A stretch of 64,000 nucleotides of DNA, from contig NZ_JAGINK010000001.1 in NCBI RefSeq assembly GCF_017875955.1, forward strand, positions 1,245,001 through 1,309,000, read 5' to 3'. A program made the position numbers and the translations under genes. Below, piece by piece: positions 1 to 8,564 of the stretch. Below the pieces are notes generated by a model. The model made no database searches. It was not told the DNA's origin and saw only the letters and a list, made by a program, of their open reading frames with translations. The DNA is from Pseudomonas sp. BP8. Its GTDB lineage: Bacteria > Pseudomonadota > Gammaproteobacteria > Pseudomonadales > Pseudomonadaceae. Position 1 is the stretch's first letter. Every line of letters begins with the position of its first letter.

Positions 1-38
1 GGCTGGCCGACGCCCTCCCCAGCCGGGAGGTCAAGGCC

Positions 39-299
39 ATGCCCGGCACGCTGGCATTGATGTTCACCGTCGAAACCCATGACGCGATAAATCACCTGCT
101 GCCCGAATGGCTGGCCGCTTTTTATGTCCAAGGGCAAGCAGGGCACTGTGTGCCGATCCTGGCGCTGAAATCTGTGCTGGAAGACGAGCGCTTTGGCGGC
201 GATTGGGTGGCGGTTGCCGTGCACCGGTTGGCGGAGTTCGCTTTGCCTCAGGCTGATGCGCTGCAGGCGGCGGGAGCCGAGATCAAAACGACCAAGTAG
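39..299 (+). CDS. Hypothetical protein, possibly C-terminal part of a longer gene
   Basis: An 86-residue product that I do not recognise. The frame stays open to the left edge of the window, so this may be the end of a longer gene. An ATG at 39 is, however, preceded by GGAGG at a spacing of 8, which would also allow a complete small gene. The product has no signal peptide or membrane segment and is mildly acidic, with many Ala, Leu and Val residues. It lies in the accessory region, in the same direction as the next gene (85 bp away) and facing the minus-strand operon. Function unknown. Confidence 0.5.
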   Translation: MPGTLALMFTVETHDAINHLLPEWLAAFYVQGQAGHCVPILALKSVLEDERFGGDWVAVAVHRLAEFALPQADALQAAGAEIKTTK

Positions 300-383
300 G
301 CGCTATCGGCCCTGATCGCAGTGCCATTATCTACAATGTGAGGCGAGTGACGCGACGATGCGCCGATGCAAGGAGCTTACGGA

Positions 384-1133
384 ATGGACCATAACTGGGC
401 GGGACGCAAGAGCAACATGAGTCTGGACGGCGGCTACAACGGCTCTTTTCAACAGGCCGAGGCCAACCTCCATGTGGGGCGCCAGCAAGGCCGGCAGGAG
501 GGCTTCGAACAAGGACGCTCCAATGGCTACTCAGAAGGCTGGGATGCTGGCAGGGACTACGCCAATCAGAAGCTCGAGCCGCTGCGTGACCTCGTGCGGC
601 AATACTTCTCGGAAACGGTAGAGCTCAGAGGCATTGCGAAGCAACTGACGGCGGTGGTCGAGCAAATGCATGAGCAGTATTTGCAAGTCGTCGCCAAAGC
701 AAACGAAGCCAATCGCACCGCAAGCGCAGAAGAGGCCCGCCTGGCACGCGAGGTGGCCGCCCTCAAGGACGATATTGAGCTCAAGAAGCTCACGATGAAG
801 GCGATGGAGCGGCAGTTCAATTCCACCTATGCACAGTCCGAGCTGAATACCGAGCAGTACAACCGCAGCGTGATCTTCGCGCAGGTGGCGCAGTGGCTGC
901 TGGAGGAGATTGTCGCCGAAGATACGCCTGAGGCCGGGCGTATCCGTGAGCGGTTCGTCGAGCGCTATCAGGAGCAGGTGGCACTGCATCTGCGTGAGGG
1001 GTATATCTTCCGCCCGCCGGAGCAGGATCCGACGTTCCAGAAAAAGCTGCCTTCAATACACCAGTTCATCCTCGACATGCAGGCCTCTGTTGCTCCCCGT
1101 CAACAGGCGGACGACTCAGACCCAGCGGACTAG
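384..1133 (+). CDS. Hypothetical coiled-coil protein with FliH-like GxxxG ladder
   Basis: A 249-residue cytosolic protein. I chose the ATG at 384 because AAGGAG lies 8 bases upstream; an in-frame ATG at 366 has no such site. Residues 32-56 carry seven glycines spaced exactly four apart (G32, 36, 40, 44, 48, 52, 56), followed by long Glu/Gln/Lys-rich helices likely to form a coiled coil (about 60-160). GxxxG ladders of this kind are known in FliH/YscL stator proteins of flagellar and type III export ATPases. I see no export genes here, so homology is not claimed. The gene converges on the minus-strand operon, 27 bp from its last gene. Function unknown; probably part of the mobile element. Confidence 0.6.
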   Translation: MDHNWAGRKSNMSLDGGYNGSFQQAEANLHVGRQQGRQEGFEQGRSNGYSEGWDAGRDYANQKLEPLRDLVRQYFSETVELRGIAKQLTAVVEQMHEQYLQVVAKANEANRTASAEEARLAREVAALKDDIELKKLTMKAMERQFNSTYAQSELNTEQYNRSVIFAQVAQWLLEEIVAEDTPEAGRIRERFVERYQEQVALHLREGYIFRPPEQDPTFQKKLPSIHQFILDMQASVAPRQQADDSDPAD

Positions 1134-1160
1134 GTGCTGAGTCGGGTAGGCTCGGTGGCT

Positions 1161-1610
1161 TTATTGCGGCGCTGCTTCAGCGGGCGGCATTGGGGCTTGC
1201 GGGGGCGCGTAGGGCGTCTCGTGGCCAGGGTTGGCGGGCCCGCTACCTGGGCCACCGGGAGCAGGGGTGTCGACCGGCGTGCACACCAGCCCTGTTCGCA
1301 CTTGTGCAGGGTATTGCTGGACCTGATACCCATACGCTGGCGGTTGGCGCATTTCAGGTGCCTCGCAGGTGCCTTCGACGACCCCCTGCTGAGGCGTGGC
1401 GAAGTCACAACGCTCACCTTCATAGCGATTGGAGCACGACCGGTATGCGCTAACCGGCGTGACCTGCTGCGGAACCGGCACATAGATGGTGGTGTTGCGC
1501 GGCAACTCCTGCCATTGCTCTTCAGCCGCCTCGGGGCTGTTCTGAGCCTGGGCAGCACTGGCCAGGGTCAACGCGCTCAACGTTACAACGATCGATAGGG
1601 TGGTTTTCAC
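1161..1610 (-). CDS. Small secreted Pro/Gln-rich hypothetical protein
   Basis: A 149-residue product starting at GTG (1610), chosen because GGAGG sits 5 bases upstream and translation from there gives a clean signal peptide (Lys-Thr-Thr, hydrophobic stretch, cleavage near ASAAQA). An upstream ATG at 1625 is poorly spaced. The mature part has four cysteines and a C-terminal third rich in Pro, Gly and Ala, consistent with an unstructured periplasmic or cell-surface tail. It follows the preceding gene by only 14 bp, so the two are probably co-transcribed. No family recognised. Confidence 0.6.
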   Translation of the reverse strand: MKTTLSIVVTLSALTLASAAQAQNSPEAAEEQWQELPRNTTIYVPVPQQVTPVSAYRSCSNRYEGERCDFATPQQGVVEGTCEAPEMRQPPAYGYQVQQYPAQVRTGLVCTPVDTPAPGGPGSGPANPGHETPYAPPQAPMPPAEAAPQ

Positions 1611-1624
1611 AAGCGCCTCCGGCA

Positions 1625-2050
1625 TTACATGCCAGGCTCGTAGTCTGCACCACTGGTGCGTTTAGGTGCTGGGTCGCTGTGATCCAAGCCGGCATCGACG
1701 TCTACGCCACGTTCTTTCATCTCACTGATCATGTATTCATAACCGACCGTGAAGTGAGCCATGTCGTAGCCTGGATCAGCCTGCTTGATCTTCGACGTGA
1801 GCGAGACGATTTCCAGTTTCACTGGGTCTGGCGTCTCGTCGGTATCCCAGTTGCCCGAGTTGTTTTCCAGGTTGTTCAGGTGGAAGGCCTGGCTGAACGC
1901 CTTGCCATCCACGCTGATTTCCTGGGCCAGTTTCTGATAGAGGTTCTTGCCACCCAGGCCTTCATCCAGGCTGGCGTCGACCACCCGCAGGAAATCCAGA
2001 TGGGCCTCTGGCGTGGCGGTGACTTCTTTCCAGTTGCTGTACTCTTTCAT
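1625..2050 (-). CDS. Hypothetical acidic cytosolic protein
   Basis: A 141-residue protein preceded by AAGGA with good spacing to the ATG. It has no signal peptide or membrane segment and is rich in Asp and Glu, with a Pro/Lys-rich end. I recognise no domain. Its stop lies just ahead of the next small secreted gene, so both are likely translated from one message. It is separated by 75 bp from the 444-residue gene upstream. Possibly an accessory protein of the mobile element; function unknown. Confidence 0.55.
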   Translation of the reverse strand: MKEYSNWKEVTATPEAHLDFLRVVDASLDEGLGGKNLYQKLAQEISVDGKAFSQAFHLNNLENNSGNWDTDETPDPVKLEIVSLTSKIKQADPGYDMAHFTVGYEYMISEMKERGVDVDAGLDHSDPAPKRTSGADYEPGM

Positions 2051-2125
2051 TCCGTTTTCCTTGCTTGGATGTCATGCCTGCGCCTTCATGGCTCCATTTC
2101 GGCATTGGCTAGGTGTTTTCCCCTG

Positions 2126-3460
2126 TCACGGGGTGAAATCGTTGCCTGACGATGGACCTGAAGGCTTGCCGCGGACCAGGTCGACGATGCCCTGGACCAT
2201 TTCCTTGAGTCGCTCGCCGATGCGCTGCATGACGTCCTTGAGGCGCTCCAGGTGCGACTGCGCTTCGCCGTCGAAGGCCGGTGTATTGCCGGCGTTGGCA
2301 TGGATGCTCTGGCTGGACGTTTCGAGACGGTTCTTGAGCTTGTCGTAATGCGGGCTGCCTTCGGTTTCCGGGTTCAGCAACTCTTCCTGGGCGCGGCCGT
2401 ACTGACGCGCCCAGCCGGTGAGGGCCTTGTCCATGGCTTTCTTGTTGCTTTGGGCATCGGGTGATTGGCCTACCGCCTCGACGAATTTTTCATGCAGGTC
2501 GGTGAATTCACCGTCGGGCTTCATCTTCTCGATCACTTCGGGCACGGTCAGGCCGGTTTGCTCGGCGCGGGTCTCGATCTGCTGACGAACCTGGGGCATG
2601 TCGCCGGCATTCCAGAAGGCGACATGTGCCTTCTCGTAGTTGTTGGCGGCTTTCTCGACCTGATCGACACGGTATTCGGAAAGGCGAGGCAGCACCTGCA
2701 CGCGGCCAGCCGTTTCTTCCGAGAACGCCGGCTCCACCGCACTCGCTTGAGCGTCCTGGGCCTTTGATCCGCCCCGCCAGGCATTGGCCAGAGCGTCCGC
2801 TCCCTTGCCCAGACCCTGCATGGCAGCACCGGTCAACGACGCCACGCCACCTACCAACTCGGCAGTGCCTCGCAACAAGGTTTCGGCACCATTGGCCTCT
2901 TGTTCCGAGCGTTTGCCAGCGGCCTTCGCGTCACCCTCATGCAGGGATGCGTTGATCCGCCGGACTTCCTCTGGGTTGAGCGAATCGACTTTCTTCTGCA
3001 GATTCTCCGTCACCTTCATCAGCGCATCGAGTGTTACGGGGTCGATGTCGTTGCGGGCAGTGGGCGCCTGGCTGGCTGGGGCATCTTGGCCTGCAGTCGT
3101 TACCTCAGGTGTGGTGTCGGGAGCAGAGGCCGGCAGCGCTGCCGGATCAATCGACCGTGCGCTCCAGGCCGGTTGCGCCGAACCCTCGGCGTTGCCTTGG
3201 TAATCCAGCTGAACAGCTTCGCCGGGTTGCACCCCAGCGCCGCTTATGGCCTGCTCGAGTTCGGCGCCCCATAGGGTTTGCTCGCCAGCGGGGGTTTTCA
3301 AGGTGACGTAGTAGCTTTTCGGTTGTGCAGAATCATCGTTGTAGGGCGCTGCGCCATGATGGACCAAGAGGCCTGCGTAACTCCGCCCCGGCTCGGCGTG
3401 CGGCCCGGCAGCAGAGTGAGCGTCGGCTGGGGCAGGCTTCTTGAGTTCATTGGGTTCCAT
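2126..3460 (-). CDS. Conjugation-associated protein with relaxase/TraC-type accessory domain
   Basis: A 444-residue cytosolic protein. Residues 49-87 (a YYVTLKTPAGEQTLWG core followed by a helix and PGE-V-L) resemble a short domain I know from C-terminal regions of plasmid relaxases and TraC-type primases, where the pattern is VTLETP-G-ERTIWGVDLERAL...G--VGD-V-L. This supports a conjugation role by association only. The rest is charged, helical and Ala/Glu-rich, with no relaxase histidine triad and no primase motif. It is preceded by AAGGT at normal spacing. It lies 28 bp downstream of the M23 peptidase gene in the same direction. It could be a stand-alone regulatory or partner subunit. Confidence 0.55.
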   Translation of the reverse strand: MEPNELKKPAPADAHSAAGPHAEPGRSYAGLLVHHGAAPYNDDSAQPKSYYVTLKTPAGEQTLWGAELEQAISGAGVQPGEAVQLDYQGNAEGSAQPAWSARSIDPAALPASAPDTTPEVTTAGQDAPASQAPTARNDIDPVTLDALMKVTENLQKKVDSLNPEEVRRINASLHEGDAKAAGKRSEQEANGAETLLRGTAELVGGVASLTGAAMQGLGKGADALANAWRGGSKAQDAQASAVEPAFSEETAGRVQVLPRLSEYRVDQVEKAANNYEKAHVAFWNAGDMPQVRQQIETRAEQTGLTVPEVIEKMKPDGEFTDLHEKFVEAVGQSPDAQSNKKAMDKALTGWARQYGRAQEELLNPETEGSPHYDKLKNRLETSSQSIHANAGNTPAFDGEAQSHLERLKDVMQRIGERLKEMVQGIVDLVRGKPSGPSSGNDFTP

Positions 3461-3488
3461 CTGTGATTACCTTTTCGTGGGCGCCGCG

Positions 3489-4622
3489 TTATTCAATGGA
3501 TCTGGACACAGCTCCTTTCTGGGCACGCTGATGCGCCCAATCGGTCTGTGCCCGTTGACCTGCCAATTTCTGCGACGCGTAAACGGCAAGCAATGCTTCA
3601 ACTCGTTCTTTCTTGCGATAAATCGCTTCCGACAAATAATTGCTGACACCTGTCGCCCGGTTGTAGTCGACCCACAGGGCGCGGCTGGAAACGTGGGTGA
3701 TGCTGTTGTTCCACTCGGCGTCGCTGAACCGACGGGTCGCTTCCGTCATCAGCATTTCCGAAACCGACATGGTGTCGTAGCCACCGATGGGAGCCGTCGG
3801 CAAAGCACCATAGCCATCGGAGTCAGACAAGTACATCTCAGGTGTTTTGCCATCTGCTTCAGCCAGCGCGGCATCGGCGTTGGCCGCAGCCACTTGCACA
3901 GGCTCCGCGGTGGAGTCGGGGGCCACGCCGCCTGAGGGAACATTGCCGAACAGGATCTCATGTTGCGCCTTGGTGTCCTTGCCCAGGATCGGGTAGTGCT
4001 CCGGGTGTCCATCCTGAATGGAATAAGTCTGGCAGAAATAGGGGGCCGGGTCAGTCTTCCAGCCGATGTCGGCCTGCCGATTGAACGCGGACGGTAACTG
4101 GGCCGGGTTGAACGGCCCACGCTGGGCATTTTCGGAAAACGCCTTGGCCCTGGCCTGATCCTTCTGCGCGGTGCCGTAGGTGAAGTGCAAATGCTTGGCC
4201 ATGGTGCTGCTGGGCGTATTGCCGGAAAGACCGAGCTGCTGTCCGGGTTTTACCGTAGCCCCGCGGGTCACGCCATTAGCAAAACCGCTAAGGTGGTAGT
4301 ACGCCACGATATCGCCATTGGCCCGCTTGATCAGTACCGCGTTACCCGCCGACCGTCGGCTGCCAGCAAAGGTGATGACGCCCTCAGTGGTCGCATACAC
4401 CGGTTGCGACGCACCGCTGGTGGAAAAGTCCAGGCCATCGTGCATGTGCGCTTTCTGGTTGGCCGAGCCGAAGTTGCTCGAGCCGCCGCCGCGAAATTTG
4501 CCGAAACGCCCGGAAACAACTTCCTTGTCGGTCGGCGACACCATGCAGGTGTCGGCAACGGCGCCGTGGGCACAGGCCACCAGGCCCACGGCGGCAACGC
4601 CGCGCAAGATCATTCTGTTCAT
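3489..4622 (-). CDS. Secreted M23 (LytM) metallo-endopeptidase with C-terminal domain shared with upstream neighbours
   Basis: A 377-residue protein, start at 4622 set by GGAG 9 bases upstream (an ATG at 4646 overlaps the upstream gene). The order is signal peptide (1-24), M23 domain (about 35-150) with both metal motifs intact (H61xxxD65 and H144-L-H146), a linker, and a C-terminal region (about 290-350). That last region aligns without gaps to the ends of the two upstream proteins around W304 (W, R at +10, V at +14, Y at +31, A-x-LA at +39 to +42). M23 enzymes cut peptidoglycan cross-bridges, and conjugation systems often use a wall hydrolase to let the channel through. Here that role is inferred from context. 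Confidence 0.75.
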   Translation of the reverse strand: MNRMILRGVAAVGLVACAHGAVADTCMVSPTDKEVVSGRFGKFRGGGSSNFGSANQKAHMHDGLDFSTSGASQPVYATTEGVITFAGSRRSAGNAVLIKRANGDIVAYYHLSGFANGVTRGATVKPGQQLGLSGNTPSSTMAKHLHFTYGTAQKDQARAKAFSENAQRGPFNPAQLPSAFNRQADIGWKTDPAPYFCQTYSIQDGHPEHYPILGKDTKAQHEILFGNVPSGGVAPDSTAEPVQVAAANADAALAEADGKTPEMYLSDSDGYGALPTAPIGGYDTMSVSEMLMTEATRRFSDAEWNNSITHVSSRALWVDYNRATGVSNYLSEAIYRKKERVEALLAVYASQKLAGQRAQTDWAHQRAQKGAVSRSIE

Positions 4623-4635
4623 ACCTTGCGCTCCG

Positions 4636-5817
4636 TCACTGCACACTCTGCTTCACGTTTTGCTTGGCTGCATCCGAAGCCGCTTCGCTGGTGCGGTCTT
4701 GCGCACCACCTGCGGTGACTTCCATCGACACCAGCGAAGCCAGCTGGGCTTCCATGCTTTCGTACTGGCGGTACTGCTTCTCCTGGATGGCCAGGTCCAG
4801 CGCCTTGATCTTCAGCAGTTCGACCAGCGCGCCGCGCTCGTTCTGGGCAGACATTACCCTGGCCCAGCTGTCGTATTCGGCCGTATTGCCCGAATAGCGT
4901 TTGACCTCGTTGCGAAAATGCACCGCCAGCGGCAGGTCGGAGCCTGTCTCTTTGCCGGTTACACCCGAGTAGTCGAGCTGAATCGCCTTGAGGCTGGCGA
5001 GCGCAGGCGAGACCAGCGCGTCCTTGCGGGCCTTGGACAGGGAATAGTCTTCGGCGGCAGACGATTTACCGGCCGATGCCGGCACCGGGCCGTCCGGCAG
5101 GCCAGCGATGTTGTTGACGAAGCCGACCTTGGCTTCATACAGGGTTTCGCCTTCCATGGCGGGTTCGAACAAGGTGGCCACGGTCAGGTCGGCGCCCGGC
5201 ATCGTCCCTACCGATCTGCACAGGCCCGAATCGGCCTGGTCCTGGGTGCAGAATTTCTCGCGCGCCTTGACCAGCGTGGTCTGGGCGCTGATCGGCTCGG
5301 CGTATGTGCCTGGGGCGGCGACGATCTCGGATTTGACCCGCTGGCGAACCTCGGTGGTCATGTCGGCATCGCGGTTGCTCATCAGCGTTCGGGTCGAGTA
5401 GACCTTGCACGGCGAGAAACCTTGGCCGAACTCACCGCCGTAGTCGAAGCGAGCCTGCTTGACCCGTTCTGTCTGGGCCAGCACGTTGAGTGCGGTGGCC
5501 GTCTGCTGAGCCGAATTACGCCCCGCCTCGGCGACGGTGTTGGCGGCCAGGGCCTTCTGCTTGGTCATTACCGCGATGGCCGAGGTCAGGCGCTGGCTTT
5601 GGGTCTCGAGGATGGCCGAGAGCGAAGCGTCGACTGTCGATACCGCTGCGTTGAGCGTCTGGGTAGCCGCCGTGAATGCCGGCGAGACGACGGTTTCCTG
5701 ATACTGAGGTGGGCAATAGGCCCAGGCCAAGGTCGAGGTGAGCGCCAGCGAAACGCCGAACGACACCTGCCATTTACGCGGCTCGCGCGCTTCGTCGAAG
5801 TCCTTTTTCATACGCAT
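4636..5817 (-). CDS. Secreted hypothetical protein, paralog 3 of a tandem family
   Basis: A 393-residue protein with an N-terminal membrane or signal segment (about 18-34). It is clearly paralogous to the next upstream gene. Shared features include KQKALAANTV (86-95), C137, the pair C190-x9-C200, an LFEPA-E segment (216-222), RKDAL (264-268) and a C-terminal module centred on W318. The start lies 1 bp after the stop of the upstream paralog, so the two are translationally coupled. The mature parts are long amphipathic helices. I recognise no named family; a periplasmic component of a conjugation apparatus is an inference from the neighbours. Confidence 0.65.
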   Translation of the reverse strand: MRMKKDFDEAREPRKWQVSFGVSLALTSTLAWAYCPPQYQETVVSPAFTAATQTLNAAVSTVDASLSAILETQSQRLTSAIAVMTKQKALAANTVAEAGRNSAQQTATALNVLAQTERVKQARFDYGGEFGQGFSPCKVYSTRTLMSNRDADMTTEVRQRVKSEIVAAPGTYAEPISAQTTLVKAREKFCTQDQADSGLCRSVGTMPGADLTVATLFEPAMEGETLYEAKVGFVNNIAGLPDGPVPASAGKSSAAEDYSLSKARKDALVSPALASLKAIQLDYSGVTGKETGSDLPLAVHFRNEVKRYSGNTAEYDSWARVMSAQNERGALVELLKIKALDLAIQEKQYRQYESMEAQLASLVSMEVTAGGAQDRTSEAASDAAKQNVKQSVQ

Positions 5818-5818
5818 C

Positions 5819-6955
5819 TCACTGCACCGCCTGCTTGGCGGTTTCAGACAGCACCTTCTGATAGCGCGATTCCAGCGGGGCGCCGAGGCGGTCGGACGAT
5901 GCCACCACCAGGGTCGCCAGGTTGGCGATCAGCCGTTGGTTCTGCTCGTACTGCTGCTGATGGATCCATACCTCGAGGCCGCCCATCTTGGCCGCCTCGA
6001 CCAACAGCCCGCGCTGGGTCTGGCGCGCCAGGTTACCCGACCACTGTTCGGATTCCTTGCCGCCGAAGTACTGGTTCACCCGCAGTTTGAGCACTTCGTT
6101 GGGCGACTTGCCGCCGAACTGGGTGCTACGGGTGTTGGCCGCATTGATCGTCGACAGGCTGTAGGCCGGCACCGACAACAGTGAGTCCTTGCGGTTTTTC
6201 TGGACCATGTAGGTTTCACCGGCAGGGGTCGCGCCGGCCGCCTTGGCCAGCGCCTCATCCGGTGGGCCGATCACATGCTGGATGTAAGCGGTGCGTGCTT
6301 CGGTGGTCAACGAGTTCTCTTCCGCGGGCTCGAACAGCAGAGCGGCATTGGTGTCACCGCCGGGCAAGGTGCTCAGCGTGCACAGGCCAGCATTTGCCTC
6401 TGCGGTGGTACAGAACTTGTCACGGTGCTGTTTGAGGCGCTGCTGCATGGATTGGGCCGTCGACGTCACCAGGCGGCCAGGGGAGGCGTCGAGCACACCG
6501 ACCGCTGCCTTGGCCTTGGCTGCCAGGGTGGTGAAGGCGAGGTCCATCGACTTGTTTTTCGCCACCGTGCCGCACGGGTCGAAGCCTTGGCCGGTCGCCG
6601 CGTTGAAGTCGAGGTAGGCCTTGGCGACCGAGGTGTTCTGCTGTTGCGCACGAATGGCGTTGACCAACTGTTCGGAGGTTTGCCGGTTGTTGTCCGCTAC
6701 CACGTTCGCCGACAGCGCTTCCTGCTTGGTCGCAATGGCCACCGCGGAAATGATCTGCTCGAACTTGTAGCTCATCTGCGCACCGAAGCTGGTGCCAAAG
6801 GCGCCAATGTTGGCGCTGACTGACGCCGTGTGCAGGGAGATCTGTGCCGCGGTCCATGCCTCGGCGGGGCCGAAACCGTACAGCGCACCGTAGGAAAAAC
6901 TGGAGATCATTGTCGACCCGGCGACAATGCCCGCTAACTTCAGGCGAAAATTCAT
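5819..6955 (-). CDS. Secreted hypothetical protein, paralog 2 of a tandem family
   Basis: A 378-residue protein with a signal peptide ending near residue 24. It carries KQEALSANVV (77-86), C128 and C182-x9-C192. An LPGGD and LFEPAEE stretch covers about 197-213, and NRKDSLLS about 254-261. The C-terminal module around W305 recurs in the flanking 393-residue protein and in the M23 peptidase. Starts and stops in this run are separated by 1 bp. Helix-rich periplasmic protein; conserved cysteines at identical spacing suggest disulfides. Function unknown. Confidence 0.65.
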   Translation of the reverse strand: MNFRLKLAGIVAGSTMISSFSYGALYGFGPAEAWTAAQISLHTASVSANIGAFGTSFGAQMSYKFEQIISAVAIATKQEALSANVVADNNRQTSEQLVNAIRAQQQNTSVAKAYLDFNAATGQGFDPCGTVAKNKSMDLAFTTLAAKAKAAVGVLDASPGRLVTSTAQSMQQRLKQHRDKFCTTAEANAGLCTLSTLPGGDTNAALLFEPAEENSLTTEARTAYIQHVIGPPDEALAKAAGATPAGETYMVQKNRKDSLLSVPAYSLSTINAANTRSTQFGGKSPNEVLKLRVNQYFGGKESEQWSGNLARQTQRGLLVEAAKMGGLEVWIHQQQYEQNQRLIANLATLVVASSDRLGAPLESRYQKVLSETAKQAVQ

Positions 6956-6956
6956 A

Positions 6957-7712
6957 TCACTGCCCTGTGAGCATTGGCACGCGACGATCCGTCACCTGCC
7001 CTACGAGAGAGTTGGCAGCCATCGCACTCATCGCCGAGGTGGCGAGCTGCTGCGACTGAGCGGCGTTGCAGGCGGCGCTGTTGCAGTCGATGTGCGCCTC
7101 GGCGCGCTGATCGGTGATCATCGCGGTGTAGGCATACGCCGCCGCCTCGCCTTCGGGGGCGAGGGTGGTCTCGCTGAAAGGCCCGGCGTAGTCCACATCC
7201 CAGCCCTGCATGCCGTTGGCATTGAGGGTGCACATGCCCTGCCGGGCCTCGGACACGGTGCAGTAGGTATCGCGGTGCATGGCCAGGGCCGCCTGATCGG
7301 CAGTTGCCCTGGAACCGACGCGCTGCGAGGCGTAGGTGGCCATCAGCTTCGCCGCGTCCTTGTCACGCTGCGACACGGCCTCCACGAACAGCTTGCCTTG
7401 TTCCTGGGCCGTGCATTTGATGGTCACCGGCTGGCCGACTGCCGAATCGAACGAGGTCACCGCCTTCATCACTCGGTTGGACATCTCGATGGTGCCTACC
7501 GCGTTGGCCAGCTGCTTTTTCGAATCGCTGTCCATCTGCGAGACGACGTTGGCCGACAGCGCGGTCTGCTTGACCGTCACCGACCAGGCACTCATCTCGC
7601 TCTGCATCGTGCTGATGAAGGTCAGCACCGACGCCCAGCTCAGCGCCTGGGCAGGCAGCGCCGTGATCCCTACGCTCAGACCCACCGCCAAAACTGCTGC
7701 GATCTTTTTCAT
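6957..7712 (-). CDS. Secreted hypothetical protein, paralog 1 (short) of a tandem family
   Basis: A 251-residue protein with a clean signal peptide (1-23, cleavage after AQA). It shares the N-terminal half of the two downstream paralogs: KQTALSANVV (48-57), C100 and C151-x9-C161 in the same order. It lacks the C-terminal W/R/V/Y module, having instead its own end with two cysteines (DCNSAAC) and a VTDRRVP motif. It sits 12 bp after the Ser-tailed gene and 1 bp before the next one. Function unknown; likely exported and disulfide-bonded. Confidence 0.65.
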   Translation of the reverse strand: MKKIAAVLAVGLSVGITALPAQALSWASVLTFISTMQSEMSAWSVTVKQTALSANVVSQMDSDSKKQLANAVGTIEMSNRVMKAVTSFDSAVGQPVTIKCTAQEQGKLFVEAVSQRDKDAAKLMATYASQRVGSRATADQAALAMHRDTYCTVSEARQGMCTLNANGMQGWDVDYAGPFSETTLAPEGEAAAYAYTAMITDQRAEAHIDCNSAACNAAQSQQLATSAMSAMAANSLVGQVTDRRVPMLTGQ

Positions 7713-7724
7713 CGACAGCCCCTT

Positions 7725-8564
7725 TTAGTTGAACAGGCCCGCGGCGGAGCTGGATGACCCGCTGCTCGAACTCGACGAGGAGCTGGTCGAGCTACTGGAC
7801 GACGTGCTGGTCGCCGGTGCTGCGCTGGCAGGCGCCGCCACGCTGTTGGTGGTTGCCGGGGCCGTGGTGCCGGCACCGGTGCCACCGCCGAAGTCGGTCT
7901 GCACGTAATTGAACGGGTTGACGTCGACGGTGTAGGTGGCTTCGTAGCCTGCCGCGGCGTGGTGGTAGCCGCTGCCCAGCTCCGGATCGAGGGTGTTCAT
8001 GCCTTTGCTGACCAGGCCGTTGGTCAGGCCGTTGAGATCGCCCAGCGACGAGCCGCTGCTGACCTTGCCAATGGCCTGGTTGATCGGGGTGGTCACCATC
8101 GACGCGACTTGCTGGACCGCCGAACAGACTTTTTTCTGTGCGTACTGCAAGACTGCCGCCTGGGCCGACGCGAGGATGCTGCCCAGGCTCGGGATCGAGC
8201 CGGACAGGTCGAACAGGCTGCCCAAGCCACCGAAGCAGTCAGCCGTGGCGCTGAACAGCGATTCGACATTGGGAGTGGCCGACGCCAGCTCGGTGTGGAT
8301 TTTCAGCGCATCGCTGATCGAGGCGCCGATGGTGCCTTGCTTGGTGCCATCGGCACAGTCCTCGGCATCGGCCTTGATCGCATCGGCGACGACGGAGTCC
8401 TGCTGCGAGATGAGGCTGCTCGACGTCGCGCCCAGGCTGCTGGTCGCGCCGAACGCCGGCCCGGCCAGCACCAGCCAGGCGCCCAGCACCCCGCCCAGCA
8501 GCGCGCGCTTGCCCACAGATTTGCCTATCGCCTGGGCGACAGGATTCAAGCGTCCCTTATACAT
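7725..8564 (-). CDS. Exported protein with Ser-rich C-terminal tail
   Basis: A 279-residue protein. It has a long positively charged N-terminus, then a hydrophobic segment (about 22-40) ending in a likely cleavage site near AFGA. A cysteine-containing helical middle follows (four cysteines), then an Ala/Thr/Pro linker and a tail of almost pure serine (about residues 250-273). Serine tracts of this type are usually flexible linkers or surface tails. Its start overlaps the end of the upstream gene by 8 bp. No family recognised. By position it belongs to the same exported complex as the three paralogs and the M23 enzyme. Confidence 0.6.
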   Translation of the reverse strand: MYKGRLNPVAQAIGKSVGKRALLGGVLGAWLVLAGPAFGATSSLGATSSSLISQQDSVVADAIKADAEDCADGTKQGTIGASISDALKIHTELASATPNVESLFSATADCFGGLGSLFDLSGSIPSLGSILASAQAAVLQYAQKKVCSAVQQVASMVTTPINQAIGKVSSGSSLGDLNGLTNGLVSKGMNTLDPELGSGYHHAAAGYEATYTVDVNPFNYVQTDFGGGTGAGTTAPATTNSVAAPASAAPATSTSSSSSTSSSSSSSSGSSSSAAGLFN

